Positions 38,401 through 51,700 of a DNA stretch of 64,000 nucleotides are shown here, piece by piece; within the stretch, counting starts at the first letter, position 1, and every line of letters begins with the position of its first letter. The position numbers were made by a program, and so were the translations under genes. Under the pieces are notes generated by a model. That model saw only the letters and a program-made list of their open reading frames with translations, did no database searches and was not told where the DNA came from. This DNA comes from Gorsachius magnificus (lineage: Eukaryota > Chordata > Aves > Pelecaniformes > Ardeidae), in contig CM067095.1 in assembly GCA_034008185.1 (NCBI GenBank), forward strand, positions 9,284,610-9,348,609, in the 5' to 3' direction.

Positions 38401-40047
38401 GTCTTTCCCACCTCACTCAAGCTCTTGGACCTCTGAGCACCAAGGAGACAAATCACAGAATCCAAAGGCCTGATCTCGTGCCCCTCCTGCACTGCGCTCT
38501 ACCACCAGCCTTCTCCAAAGGTCCTGCACGTTGGCAGAAGTACTGCCACGAACCTTCTCCTCCCTCAACAGCCTGTTGAGTATCCAAGATTCACACACCG
38601 CCAAGGAAGATATTTAATAACTTGATATTTAGCCACACCTAAACCCTGGTGTGTGCCAGCTGAAGCAGCACTTACCAACATGAAGACTATAGCAGCACTT
38701 GTATCCAGGGATGTGACCTGGGCAAGATCATTCCCAAATGGCTTCCACAAAGATCCACTTGGACACCATTTCCCTGCCAAAGCATTCTGTACAGACACCA
38801 GTTTTCCTCAAACCAAAACCCTACAGTTTTGTCTCAAGAACTGGTACTCCTTACTGATGCATTTTAAATATTATTTTAACACCCATTTACCTGTGTGACT
38901 GACTGCTCTGCCTTGTAAATGATATCCTTTTAAATATGTATGCATTAAACTGAAAGACAATAATGGCCCTAGGGAAGTTGCATTCCATCAGGCAATTACC
39001 TGTGTTTTTAAAATCACTGAATAAGTAATTCACACAACCAATTTCTCTTGCACATAATAAACAATTTTATCAGCTATGCCCTGCTTGGGCTGTTGTGTAC
39101 CAGCTCATTTTATTTCTTTGAGAACCACTACTAACCAGGGAAATTAATTGAAATCATAAGGTAGTGGGAGGGGGAGGTACCTGCTCTAACAGGAGCTGAC
39201 AATAGCACATTTCTAAAAGGGGAGTGATAAAACTATGTCTCTCAATGAGTCAAGGGCAAATGGGCTGAATCCATCACATAATTCAACAGTCACTCTCAAA
39301 TTTGCCGAAGACTGAGTGAGAAAAGCACCTAGCCTGAAGTACCTCTGCTCTGAATTGCCTTGCTGTTGAACATTTATGTGAGAGGCTTAAAGCAGTTTCC
39401 AGAACTAGTTCTATTTGCATGCGGCTAAAATCTGCGTATGTAACTTTCCAGCCAAAACACTTCGAACCCCAAGTTATAAATAGGCAACAAAGATGAAGGG
39501 GGCTACACAGGACAACGTACAACTCGTTACACACTGACACTCTAAGGCATCAAGGCTTTCTGGATGAAAACCACCCAAGGCAGACCAGCACACCATCCGC
39601 TCAGACACACTGCCAGGGTTACCCAGCTTACACCTTCGGAGCACCAGAGCTCTACGGTACTCACGGGATCTCCTGCAGCTAACACTGGGGTATCAGGAGC
39701 TCCACTACCATGCCAGACCTTCTCGTTGTAGCCAAGCATTTGGATGCCACCAGGCTGCAAGGACCCCTGAAACCACATCTGACCACAATTACCCTATGCC
39801 CAAGCCCTGGACAGAATACAGCTAATTTATAATCAAGGGTGGGAAGCAGGAAGAAAACTACCCTCTGCTCTTCCCTTTGCAAACTGTGATGACTTCAGCT
39901 CCCTGCTTTCGTGCCAGTGATATTTTGATGGAGTAGCACCACGTTCACAGCTCCACGGCAGTATCCAAAGGAATGGGTCACTTGCATTTATTTTTGCTTA
40001 CCTTTAGTGTAAGCTGGTGCTTTGGAGGACAGGATTTGGAGTGGGAG

Positions 40048-40118
40048 TTGGACTCAGGACGTCTGGTCGGTGTTCCCAGCTCTGCCACAGCCTCCTTTCC
40101 AGTGCAAGTCATTTCACA
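40048..40118 (+). mobile_element. Possible ancient CORE-SINE/MIR-like relic
   Basis: Pattern GACTCAGGACGTCTGG, then TTCCCAGCTCTGCCACAG, then GCAAGTCATTTCAC follows the order of the MIR core (question-type lead, 'cagctctgccac', 'caagtcacttaac'). It is diverged. Recognised by eye only. Confidence 0.45.
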
Positions 40119-41394
40119 GCCTAATGCAAGTACCCACTTACCTCTCCTTCCTGGACTTCAATGAGCTGTCAGTGTCCAGCACTTCTGAAACTCGGATCCT
40201 TGAAACCAGCTATAAAGTACATAGTTCAATATATAAATACATCTACTTTTTTGTTTTTAACTATAGTCTGGGAAAAGCTTTGCAACACCTGACATTTGCA
40301 AGAGATCAAATTAGATCCATTAACAAAACTTCCCACAGTGTTTCCAGCAGGATAAAGGATTAAAAAAGCAGCCTCTAGGCATTGTATAGGTCCTTAATGT
40401 ATCTGTACTTCTAAACTATCTTTAATTAATGAAATATCCCCAAATTACTTATTAATAAGGATCTGTGGGCTTTGTAAACTCCAGACATTTTGCATGAATT
40501 AAAGAACAATATAATGAAGTTTTAATGAATACAAAGTCACAGTTAATGTAAAATTTATATATAGCATGCCAGAGGGGAAAGGAGTTTAAAAGTACTTTTA
40601 ATCATAGGTTATTGGCAGCCAGATAGCTCATTTTTATACTTTTCTAATGGGTGCTTCGTATTTATATTATCACATTTATCACGCCAGCATGGTGTATTGT
40701 CTAACTCAGTACAGTTCAGAAAGTCAAATAGAGACCAGCTCATTTAAAGCCTCATTTGCTAATGAGGCATTTCTGCATCCCTGCGGCGAATGTGGAACTG
40801 GTGTCCACAATGACTGTGTTCTTTTGATTCAGTCACAGACCACCCGAGAGGGCTGCTACTCAGCTGCATTTATAGGCAGTTTCACTCTTACTGAATTATT
40901 AGCAGCAATATTTGACATTCTGCAACAGCCTTCAGCTTACTGGAGCGAGTGAGCTGAGATCTATCACAGAGTGGAAGAAATGTACAATAAACTGCTGCAG
41001 CTAAACATGAGCATCTAGATTTTGCCCTAAGTAACGGAGTACACACCCTTCAGTGCACAGATGTATCCCTTTTAGCAGCATTAACATATCACAACCTACA
41101 ACTTCTTACTGTACTGACACAAGGCACATTTTCAGCATACTTCTACTCCTGTTCACCTGCGACCTTCTCAACGAACTAACCATGCATAGATAACTAGCAG
41201 CAATGTTTCACTTGTCCTGGGCTCTGCATAAGAAAAGAGGATAAAACTTTCAGAGAACGATAACTTTATAGTGGGGTGGACTTGGATTAAAACCATTAAA
41301 ATCAGTAACAAATTAAGCTAAAAATGATTCCATGACACCCAATCAAAAGGAAAATAAAAATAAGACAATAACTGAGTGAAAGTTGAAACAAATA

Positions 41395-42712
41395 TATTAT
41401 ATAAAGAATCAATTTATTTTAATTAACTTTATCAGTGCTGAATGCATTCAACACAATCGTAAGGACATCCATGATTTTAATACATTAAATACTTAACCCA
41501 CAAAATTCAAATAGTGCAGGAGATACTGAATGCCAGACATTCGGTACAACTACTGCAACTATATTTTATGAAAAACAAAACAATGCTTTAGTGCTTCCGT
41601 TTTACTGTTTTAGTATGCTCATTGCAGTATTTTTCCCTTTATAAACTGGAAGGATACCAAGCTAGAAAACATTTTAGCCTTTCACTTTCAACATGAGATT
41701 TAGTAAAAAAAGTTACAAAACCCATCAGCTTTTAATGAACGAACACACTGGAATTCTTCAGCTAACGTAACATGGGATTGTTGCCTTACAGCCAATGAAG
41801 AACTTCAAAGCAAGGAAGCAAAATGCTGTCTTCAACTGCAATGATGTTAATCCAGAGTAATAACAGTAAATTCCATGGCAATAACCTGGAGTTACACCAG
41901 GAATAAGGAGGAGGTGGTTGCTCCCTCACCTTCTGAACCCCCAGAAGTCTATCAACTAAAAGCTTAAAACAACAGCAAGGTTACATCACAAAATGAAGCA
42001 GCAATTACCTTCAAGGGTACTGTGAGATATTTCAAGACTGAAATTATTCTGAGTCAAGTCAAATGGGTTTAGTGCATTATGACTTGGCTTTATAAAAACA
42101 TTTAAATGCACACTACATATAGAACACTCACATCAAGTAGTTAAAATCACTGTCTATTCTTTACAGGTGACAAACGCATGGATTGAAAAAGTGCTGCTAA
42201 AAATCCAGTTTAAAAAAAAAGGAAAGCGAACATTTTATGAAGGAAATACTCTACTTGCAGCTGTAACTTACGCTACTGGTGCTCCCATTTGATGGGCTGC
42301 TGATGCAAATCTAACCAGAAAAGATACACTCATATATATAAAAATCAAAGCAGGCAGGTTCCTCCTTCCAGGCTGGAAAAAAACTCCAAGACATATGGCA
42401 TATGTAACCAATAAAAGGGAGCTAAGCTTTACCCAAGCCTTTCATAATGCACTTAATGAAATATTTTTTTCTTTCAAAAGAACCACTGGTATTAAATAGA
42501 GCTTTTTCTTTACATACAGTATTGGTATATACAAAACAAACACAAAACAAAAACAGATGAAAAAAAAAGTGACTTCAGAAATTCTGAAGCTCAGGAATAT
42601 TTTGGTACAGGTCCAAAGTCTCTGGGTTTGAGAAAGCTCCCCGCTGCTCAACTTCTTTCCCTGCAATTATTTGCTTCACAGCTACTTCCACTTTTTTCCC
42701 ATTTATCGTATA
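41395..42712 (-). CDS. AACS: AACS exon 18: last coding segment and 3' untranslated region
   Basis: Coding part is 42,575-42,712 (45 codons and TGA), opening [20 protein letters not shown] and closing NIPELQNF. The second half of NGKK holds the presumed catalytic lysine (motif A10). Below 42,575 is an AT-rich 3' UTR of about 1.17 kb. The first canonical AATAAA on this strand after the stop is at 41,413-41,418, so cleavage is inferred near 41,390-41,400; that end is approximate. The protein shows no membrane segment and no SKL-type peroxisomal tail, consistent with a cytosolic enzyme. Confidence 0.93.
41413..41418 (-). terminator. AACS polyadenylation signal (AATAAA)
   Basis: It reads TTTATT on the plus strand, AATAAA on the coding strand. 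It is the only canonical hexamer seen between the stop codon and this point, and U-rich, TGTTT-containing sequence follows on the transcript strand. The resulting 3' UTR length is in the range expected for this gene. Confidence 0.65.
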
Positions 42713-45700
42713 CTGAAAAACAAAACCAGCAATGATAAAATTACACTTTTCGTTTAGTAGCTTTATGGAAATATTCATGAAACCCTCCACCAATCCCAGA
42801 ACTCAATCAAAATCTATCACAATGTCTTCCCTTCTCTGTTACACTTGACGCACCAGAATGTTTCTTCTGAAAATCACTTGAAAAGTAAGTGGCATTCAAA
42901 GAAGAGTTTATATGTGATTTTAGTTTATTATTCCTGTTTGGTAATACTGTGAGAACCTGAGCAAACTCCAACTTAAAGCAAGGAAACTGACCACATTCAT
43001 GGTACAAACAGTAAAAGTCTTCAACATTTTATGTTCTGACACATCCAATTTTCAAACAATTTTTAATTTTTTAAGGGTGGGCTCAAAGAAAGCCCAACTC
43101 CATTGGGCTTTGGGAGAAGAAAACCATGACTTCTCTATCTTCAATGGACAGTCTTTTACTAATAGGGCAAACAAACACTGAGCAAACCATAAAAAACAGA
43201 GGCTTCACCTCCACTTATGAATCACACAAACTATTATATTGTGTTACTCTAAAAGTTAGGACATTGCAGAAAAAACCCTAATTCTTCTGTTGGGATTAGA
43301 CCACTAATTTCTGACTAGGAAAGTGCGGTAAGGAAGAACTACTCCAATGTTAACAGGAACCATCAGGCCCATTTTCAATTATGATCTCTGCTTCTATAGG
43401 CACCAAGGCTTTAATACTACCTTCCTTGGGCTGGCCCCACTGAGCAGTTTTGGGGGATGGCAACTTTGAAAAGCTGACCTCCAAATACCTCCTTGGTCTT
43501 GTCTGTCTGCTTTGGGACTAGAAACCACATTTGCTTTACTACCGAATCAGCTGGTCAAGGAACCCAGGTTGCTCCTGGCCTCCAAAGCCACTGACGCTCC
43601 TGAACTCTGAGCACCACCACTTTTCATTAGAGATCTTTCAGAGTCAGCTAAATAATCCTCAATTCAATACAGTCTTACAATATTGATCTTCATACTAAAT
43701 CAAATTTGTTTACTTTAATAAGTAAACACCTTGTGGGTGATGACCACAATGCTTATCTAGTCAGGACAGGACTAGATTCACACTAAGAATTTGCAGTATG
43801 GTTTTTAACACCATCTCATTAAAAACCATGTTTTGTATTACTGAAGTCCTAATCACTTCAACACAGCTATACAATTTCTACCAGTATACGGTGTCAGTAT
43901 ACAGTCAGGATTAGATTGTATTTTCAGGTGAGGATTCAAATAAACTTCTAAAAGTAGCAGAGTAGAAAGAGGTTTCCCCTCCAAGCAAAACTTTCAAAGA
44001 AAGATTGGAGACAGCTTTGATCACTTTAACACTGGCATATTTACCTGAAAGGTAATTAAAATTCACTCAATTGTAAATTCAGTCAAAGTGTGAACTGATT
44101 AATGATCTAAGCAGGCTTTCCTGAGGGGCCGCCCATCACAAACACCTCACTTGCCATCTACTTCATGCTGTACATTAAGGTGATTTACACGGTTTACAGC
44201 TTCTGCATGAAGTGTTGAACTTAAGTTGCAGCCCAGAAAACCTAGACTTCACCATTTAACAGGTACAGGGGATTTTACACTCATGCAAAGATGACATTTT
44301 GAGCCAAGTCTTATTTGCCAGCAGTGCCCTGAAACAGGGTAAGTAACTCAATAGATCAGAACCAGATCACTGCGTGCACTATAGAGGCTGGCAGTCCTCA
44401 ACCATGGATCACTTTCACATAGAAACCTCCACTGGCAGTAAATGAGTATCAGAATATCAAACAAATCGTCTGAAGTCTCAAGCCTTTTCTCTAGACAAAT
44501 TCAAGTCTACATGCAAATGGACTTGAGACAACTACACTCTGCCCCCCCATTCTGCTGCTCACAGAGCGGTTGAGGACACTCCAGCATCAGAGGGGACTAT
44601 AAGAAGCAGGCATTCCAGCTAAAGAGTTCACACAGCAAGGAAGAGCACTGCAGAGTAACGCAGCTCCATGAGACTGAGCATGCAGAACCTTTAGCTATAC
44701 ACATTTCTCTCCCCTCCTCTCTCACAAGCACAGAGATATTATTTTAGTTACTGCTACAGTTAAGACAGTGATAGAGCTGCATTTAAGTGGCTAAACAGAC
44801 ATAAAAGTGAAATGGTTTACAAAATTATTTTATAAATTTGCTCAGTGCTCTCAGCTTTCATAAGAATGTCATTTGAAACAGGAAAACAAAAACAAAATAA
44901 GCTTATGGGTAGTCAGAAAAGCTAAAGTTAAATTACCTTTTTAATATTTTCCTTTAAAAGGCTTAAGTATATATTACTGAGAACGCAACACATTTATAAA
45001 CTGCAAATGGGCATTTTTAGGTATTGTTAAAAAACAAAAACATGCTTAGCTGAAAAGGAGATGAAATGATGTTGCTAGGCAACATAGACAAACTATTTAT
45101 AAAGCTCGAATACACTTTTGAGATGCTAAAATTTCCATGCATGTGGGTTTGAAGAGCAATGACAACTGCTCCTTAATTACTATTCAAGGTGACAAAGAAA
45201 AAAGTAGGCAGCATTTTTCATGACATACCGGAATGCCTTTGGTTTCTAGAATGAGGCTTGGAACATGCCTGGCAGAAAGCGCTATACGTATTGCATCTCG
45301 AATTCTTTTCACCAGATCCTCGCTGAACACATGGTTTAATGCCATCTTCAGGAAGAGTATCACCCTCTCCTCCCCATCTTTGTTGTACTGAGGGACGCAG
45401 AGGCTATCAGAAACCTCCTCAAAGGCTTCAACTGAAAATAAAGGAAGAGTCCCTATTAGCACTTGCATATTATTCTGGATGCACCTTTTTTTGTGGTTGC
45501 ACCAAAAGAAGTATCACCTCCCCTAGAGCTGCAAAGGCGAAACAGATGTCCTGGCTAGGTTATTCTGCAGTGAGCTTCCCCCCTGGGTGCTCTGACATTT
45601 TAATTCCTGCTCAGGTGAAAATCCAGGTTTTCGGTCCAGGACAAAAAAAATTTGCTACAACTTTTGGAACAGATAACAAGCTTTTACACAAAGCCATTTT

Positions 45701-48700
45701 CTTTGGCTTTCCTCACCATCCCCATTGCTGCACAGACAGAAAGCATGCCTGATCACACAAAAACTAGGAGGCACAACAGGTCCTTAAGTCTCAGATTAGC
45801 ACCTTCGCAGGCAGATTCACCACCTTCCACAAGACAGACCTTCTTTGAAATAAGCAGCACAAGCTCAAGAACTTAATCTAATTATTAGGAAAGACACAAT
45901 AAAACCAGTGTCAAGAGTTTGTCTTGGGGGGAAAAAAGAAAAGCCTTAGAATTTGGGTATTCTCTTATAAATCTGCATGATATAATTAGTCTGCAAGGCA
46001 TTATTATATGAAAGCAACACCTTATGGAGAACTCATCTCCAGTCCTACTGATATTTCAGGAGAGCAACCAATTTCAAGTCTACAAAACAGAATTTTACTA
46101 TTAATGCTAATATGCTCTGTACTGTCTTTCATTTAAGAAATGGCAGGTCTTTTATTACTTAATCCTTCCAAACACCTTTATAATGCTTACATTTCAGATT
46201 TAAGGCAACAATGTCATAGCTGAAAGAGGTGGAAAGTTAATTTCATACCTATGTTATAGATTTCAGAACTTCCGAATCTGACTCCATTTGGATTTAATGT
46301 ACCATCACTGAAAATCACACACAAATAAAACAAAGCATTAAAATGTGATTAGAGTTTGATGAAAAGAGAAAAAGTGATGCAATTAACCAAGTCTCTCTAC
46401 ATTTCATGCAGTGAATATACAGCCACGTTAGAAACAGAATTTTAAAAGAATTCGATTCAAATAGGCATTTTGCTCATTAGAATGAAGTAGTACAGAGAAC
46501 CTCAACATTATTCATTCACCTTTCCTAGTCCCTCCCCTTTCCAGTTGCCTACAAATACCACTGACGACAAAACAGACCAAGGATCTTTGTAGTACTCCAT
46601 ATTTCAGTTGCATATCATTACTTTCCAGTCTCTTATAGCTGGAACTTGCGTTTCATATATAGCAGCCTCACACTGTATGTCTGTTGAGTAGGTCTATTTG
46701 TGACAATGCCAGACACAGCTTCAAGGCATTCACTCAACTTTGTTTCAAACAGCAACTTTTAAATGCAAGCAGAAAATTTAGCCACAGTTGTCATCTGGAA
46801 TGTCTACAATCGCTAACACAAGCACAACTTAATACCTGACCTTCTGTAATTAAGTTTTGCTGTAAAGCAAGTCAATGGCAAAGCCAAGACCAGAAGACAA
46901 GTTTCCTGATTCACCACCATGTGCTGCACTCTCAGTTTGAACTCTTACAGATGATCATTATAAACCATGGAACACAAAACCAAGTCAAATAGAGTCTTGT
47001 GTTCACGTACACAAAAGTGGGATAGAACTTTGAAATGGGCTCTCTTCCCTCCAATCCAGCTGCTCTGGTTAATTTAGGGGTTGAAATCTACAATACTGGA
47101 TTTCACAAAGTGAATATAAAGCTAACAGGCATGATGGAGAATCATGTACATTATGCTCTCAGGTGAAGTTTGCAAATTTTAACACTTGTTTACTTAGAAC
47201 ACTTTCACCAAAATACTGTACCTGCGACCCAGCATGACAATTCCTCCTGTTTTGGGATTAATTTTGCAGTAATCACCGTGGGCCCAAACACCTGTCAGGC
47301 AGTGACAGAGGTTAAACAGCTGATTTCTTATTCATCCAGTCACAGCAGACATTTATGTAACTCAACTGACATAACTTAGTAAAATACATACAAAAATATA
47401 ACATAACAGATATGCTTTGAGACCTACCCACAGCAAATGTAGCAGTACTTAACTAAGCAAACAATCCACCTTGCATTTACTACAGAGAGTGAACACACAA
47501 GAGTAGCTCATCTATTGGGATCAAACCCTAGGTTATCTTCTGATTGCTTGTTTGCCTGACTATACAGCATCTTTTAGGAACTAGATGAATAGCTGCTCTG
47601 AACATGACACTGAGGAAACTGGAAGAATCTTCCACAAAGGTAACTATCCACTACTTTTACGATGTACAATTCTGTGCAAGAAGCTTTCTGGGCTTGCAGA
47701 ATAGGTTTCAACAATTCCCTAGGGAGCTTATGTGCTTAATGTTCTTGATTTGTGTTAATGTAAAATTAGATTTCACTTCTCAGAACTGGAATAACTTTTG
47801 TATTTTAAGATTGATACCACTACAGAAGCCTGCCACAAACAGAAATACAAGCCAATTCTACTCAAATTTTTCTAAAGAAAAAACAAACCTCAATTATTTG
47901 CACATGTATGTGCTTATCAGACCTTTTCCTAACTTAACTGTTACAACCTTAAGCCCATTTACAAGGGAAAACAGAAAAGGGGTTTCAGACAGAACCTCTG
48001 GACCAGTGATTTCAGTTGAACAACTGTCATGCAGAATTCCCCTCCCATTTATTGTTGTCAGGTTTACATGCAGACTGCAACTTCCACATTCCCTCAATTT
48101 TCTGCTGCTGTGCGTCCTGACGTCTCTTGCGAATCCACTCTGTATTGCTGCTATTTAGAAAAAAGTTTCTGTCTCCGAAAAGAAGCAACTTGAGGTCCTG
48201 GCTCCTATAAAAGCCCCTGCCCAGTAGGCAGCAGGGACTTCAGCATCGCTGTGCCATGTAAGCAAAAGCTCTGGATGAGCAGAGTCCTCAACAATTATTA
48301 GGAAGAAAGCCTCTGGCCCACAGTACCTGTTCCTTTACTCTTACCACCACTGGAAGACTGTATGAACACAGAATATGCATGTCTGAGGCAGCATGTACTT
48401 AAACCTCATGCTAATGAGGTAGCAGGTCAGCACTTCTCCCTTAGGATTCATTCCTCTGGCTAGGTAGGAGCAGTCTGGCAGAGGTGCAGTAGCACTCATT
48501 AATGGAGGAATGCTCCCTGACCTATTCAGCACTTTCATTTCACACTCATGCGAAGCAGTCTATATCCGCACTACAGATTATCAGACTGTTACAGTCATAT
48601 CTGCCTAATGAGAGCAGGAGCAAAACGGGATTGGAGCTTTCCAGAGATCCTTATTAAACTGATTTGGATCCATATTCGAAACAAAGCACTATAAAACAGA

Positions 48701-51700
48701 GTGAGATATTCTGAAACATGCCACGGAGTTCTCACCCTGGAAATCTAGATTCAAAGCTGCACTTGCCTATCACTGGACAAGAATAAACCTGTACCTTCTT
48801 AAGAGCAGCAATACAATCTATATCCTTGGTCAGTTTGAGCAGTATCCAAAGCATTACATACCTGGGAATTTTGAAAAATAAGCCTTCCTGTATTTGTTTC
48901 CATTCTCATCATTCCAGAAGTGCGTAGGCTGACAGGGAATAGGCTTGGTACAAACCAGCTCTCCGCTTTCACCCCAAACTGGTTTTCCTGTTTACAAAAA
49001 GGTATTTTCTGCATTTCCCTTCTGTAAACCATAGAGTACCAAAGCAAATAGCATCTACAACTACTACTTACATGCCAGATGCTGATTTAGATATGAGCCA
49101 TGACTTAACAGCTTTTGTTCAATTCTTAAACTCATCCCTATTTTAACCTCAGTAACTTCAGGAATGTTACACCACAGGGTGAAGCCAGCCTGGCAGCCAC
49201 AGCAACATAGCTAATTAGCACGCGCACCAGAGGCTAGAATTTGGCCTGATGTGCTTTATCAGAGTAATGGAAAAGGAGGGGCTTTTTACACATTGATATC
49301 CTGTACAATCCAGATCAAAGGGATCCAGACCTAGGTTTCGCAGAACATGTTTCCAAAGTGGAATCATCCATTTACAGCTGTTTACCCATCCGATGACCGA
49401 AGTATAAGGTCATACAACTACTGTATTTCCCAAGAGTACATAGTATTTTGGATAATAGTTACCTTCATCATTCCATGCTTCTACAGCCATTCCAAGATTT
49501 CTGGCCTGAATTTCTCCTTTGTAAACTGGAATTGTAACATTCTGACCCATGAAACACGAAATTATATCTGTCCCACCTATAATAAAAGAATTCTATTAGA
49601 ATACACAGTACTTTTTGGAAAAAGCAAAACTGTTTTAGAGAACAGTAAGCTGCCACCTTTGCCAAATGCTTCTGATCCACATTAAGCAGCACAGAATATA
49701 TAGTCAGTATTATCTAGGATGTTATGTGACTTAAAAAAGGTTTCGTTTCTTTCTTTGTGTGTCTTTTTATATGTGTACACCCTTCATGCAGAGATATTTA
49801 AGGCATAACTTTTCCTCTTCCAACAGTTTCTTTAATCTCTTTTAAGGAAGTTTCCATTTACATAAGAATGAGAAAATAAAGAGGCCCTAGTTTATGGATT
49901 TAGATATTTAAGACCATTGAGAAATGTTTTCTTATTTGTTTTCCTTAGTTTAAACTAAGCAGTCAATCTATTCCACTCAATATTTACTTAGCTTTTATAC
50001 CTTGTTCTCATTAGCACAAAGGCTGGGGGGAACCATGCCTATAGGATGAACAGTTATCTTAATATAAATAGATACTGTCAAAGTGCTTGCTTAAGTGGAA
50101 TATTTATTGTCTTTTTATGACTTCAGGGAAGTAGAACTGTAAGATACAAATCAATCCTGTTAGCTTTACTCAAAAATAGTCTTCTGCATTTGAGACTATT
50201 AATGTCTATAGTAGCAAGTTCAAGATTCAGCACTACTCTTACTAAGACCAGAGTCAGAGGTGACTTCAGTAGCAGAATAATCAAACTTTAAAAATCAAAC
50301 TAAACTGAGTTAAAAAGCCCTTTGAAAAAGTCAGTCCTCATTACTAAGCAGAATGAGGAGTTCTGTGGTGGACCTTATGTGAATAGAAGTTGCCTCAACT
50401 AGCACTCTTCACAACAAACTGCACAGTATGTGGGCTTGATATTTCTCTAATTATATAATTTACAGAAAATCTGTCTGCAGTGCCAATTACTTGGCACAAA
50501 AGAATTTAAATGGGAACATGGAAAAACCTCTCCAAGAGGTATTTTCTGCTGAAGTCAGCTATTTGCAGAACAGTAAGTTCTGTAGGTTAATAGACTCTTT
50601 TCTTGATCTCACCCTGTTACCCCTAAGGACAGCCAGTCAAAAAAAAAATAATCCTGTTTAAAAAAAAAAAGGTAAAAACCAAAACATCCACCATGTCAGA
50701 AACATTCCACCTAAAAGCCTTTGAGCATACGCACTTCATTATTGCACACTAACCTATGCAGAAAATCTCTGCACTAAAAAGACAATTAATTCCAGTTTAA
50801 CCATAACCACGCCCGAATGATCCAAGGCTTAAACTTCCCAAATACACAGCAGCAAACAAGCAAGAAGGAAATACTTGTTTCCTTCCTTCCTTCCTACCGG
50901 CAATGAACAGAATTAGTACGATGAATGCAGCATAAAAGCATCACCTGAAATGGATCCCAGGAGGACACTGCTTTTTATGTGTTTGTAGACATACTCATAG
51001 CTTTGAGATTTCAGCGGTGATCCTGTAGACAGTATAGTGTGGAGTGTTTGAAGATTGTGTGTTTCACCTTAAAAGGAGGAAATCAACAAAATAGATTGAG
51101 GTAGAATTTTTACAAGAGTTTGTAACTATTTGTCACTACAATCCAGAATAATTACATAAAGGACTTTGTGACAAGATATAGGGCCAGAACCTGGAGAGGA
51201 AAGGCAGGAGGGAAGATAGAAGGGATTCAATAGCTTTTTGAAGCTTACATGGTTTTAAATTTTTCTCTTCTAGCACAGCCAGCCACTTTGCACCCGTTCC
51301 AAGGATGGTGATCCTAGAGTGAAAGAAAGTTAAAATGCTTTGCATATTTAAATATGCTAAGATTCTAAAGACCTGTGATTCCCTCTGCAGTAAGCAGAGG
51401 CTGTACACACTCTGTACATTGATTAGTCAAGCAATGCAGTCTCTTAAAGCTTTCTAACTGCAAGATACATCCTTTTGAGCAATCAAAATTAGTCAGATCA
51501 CGTTGTTTCTGCAGCTTTGAAACTTTTAATTCCACCTTTTAAGTATTAAGCAAAGCTTTCACACCTCATTGAAAACATTCATTTTCATTTACAGGAATTC
51601 ATAACTGCAGAACACTCCAAAGATATCACAAAATGTTACAACATTTACTTCATTAATGGGCCACAATTGCCACTAAGCTGTTTAATACAAAACTGCTGCC

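Larger units (their letters stand above)
27380..41394. other. Intergenic sequence between the two genes
   Basis: No gene with confident coding evidence was found. It holds the CR1 scrap at 32,438, the relic at 40,048, an (AT)n tract, a 15-bp inverted repeat at 29,010/29,102, AT-rich conserved-element candidates near 33,175-33,350 and 40,380-40,680, and a 369-codon open frame at 34,508-35,617 discussed in the findings. Confidence 0.6.

Noticed and set aside
47604..48158. A 184-codon plus-strand frame inside AACS.
   Set aside because: It lies antisense in an AACS intron, has no recognised domain, and one such length is roughly expected by chance in a window this size.
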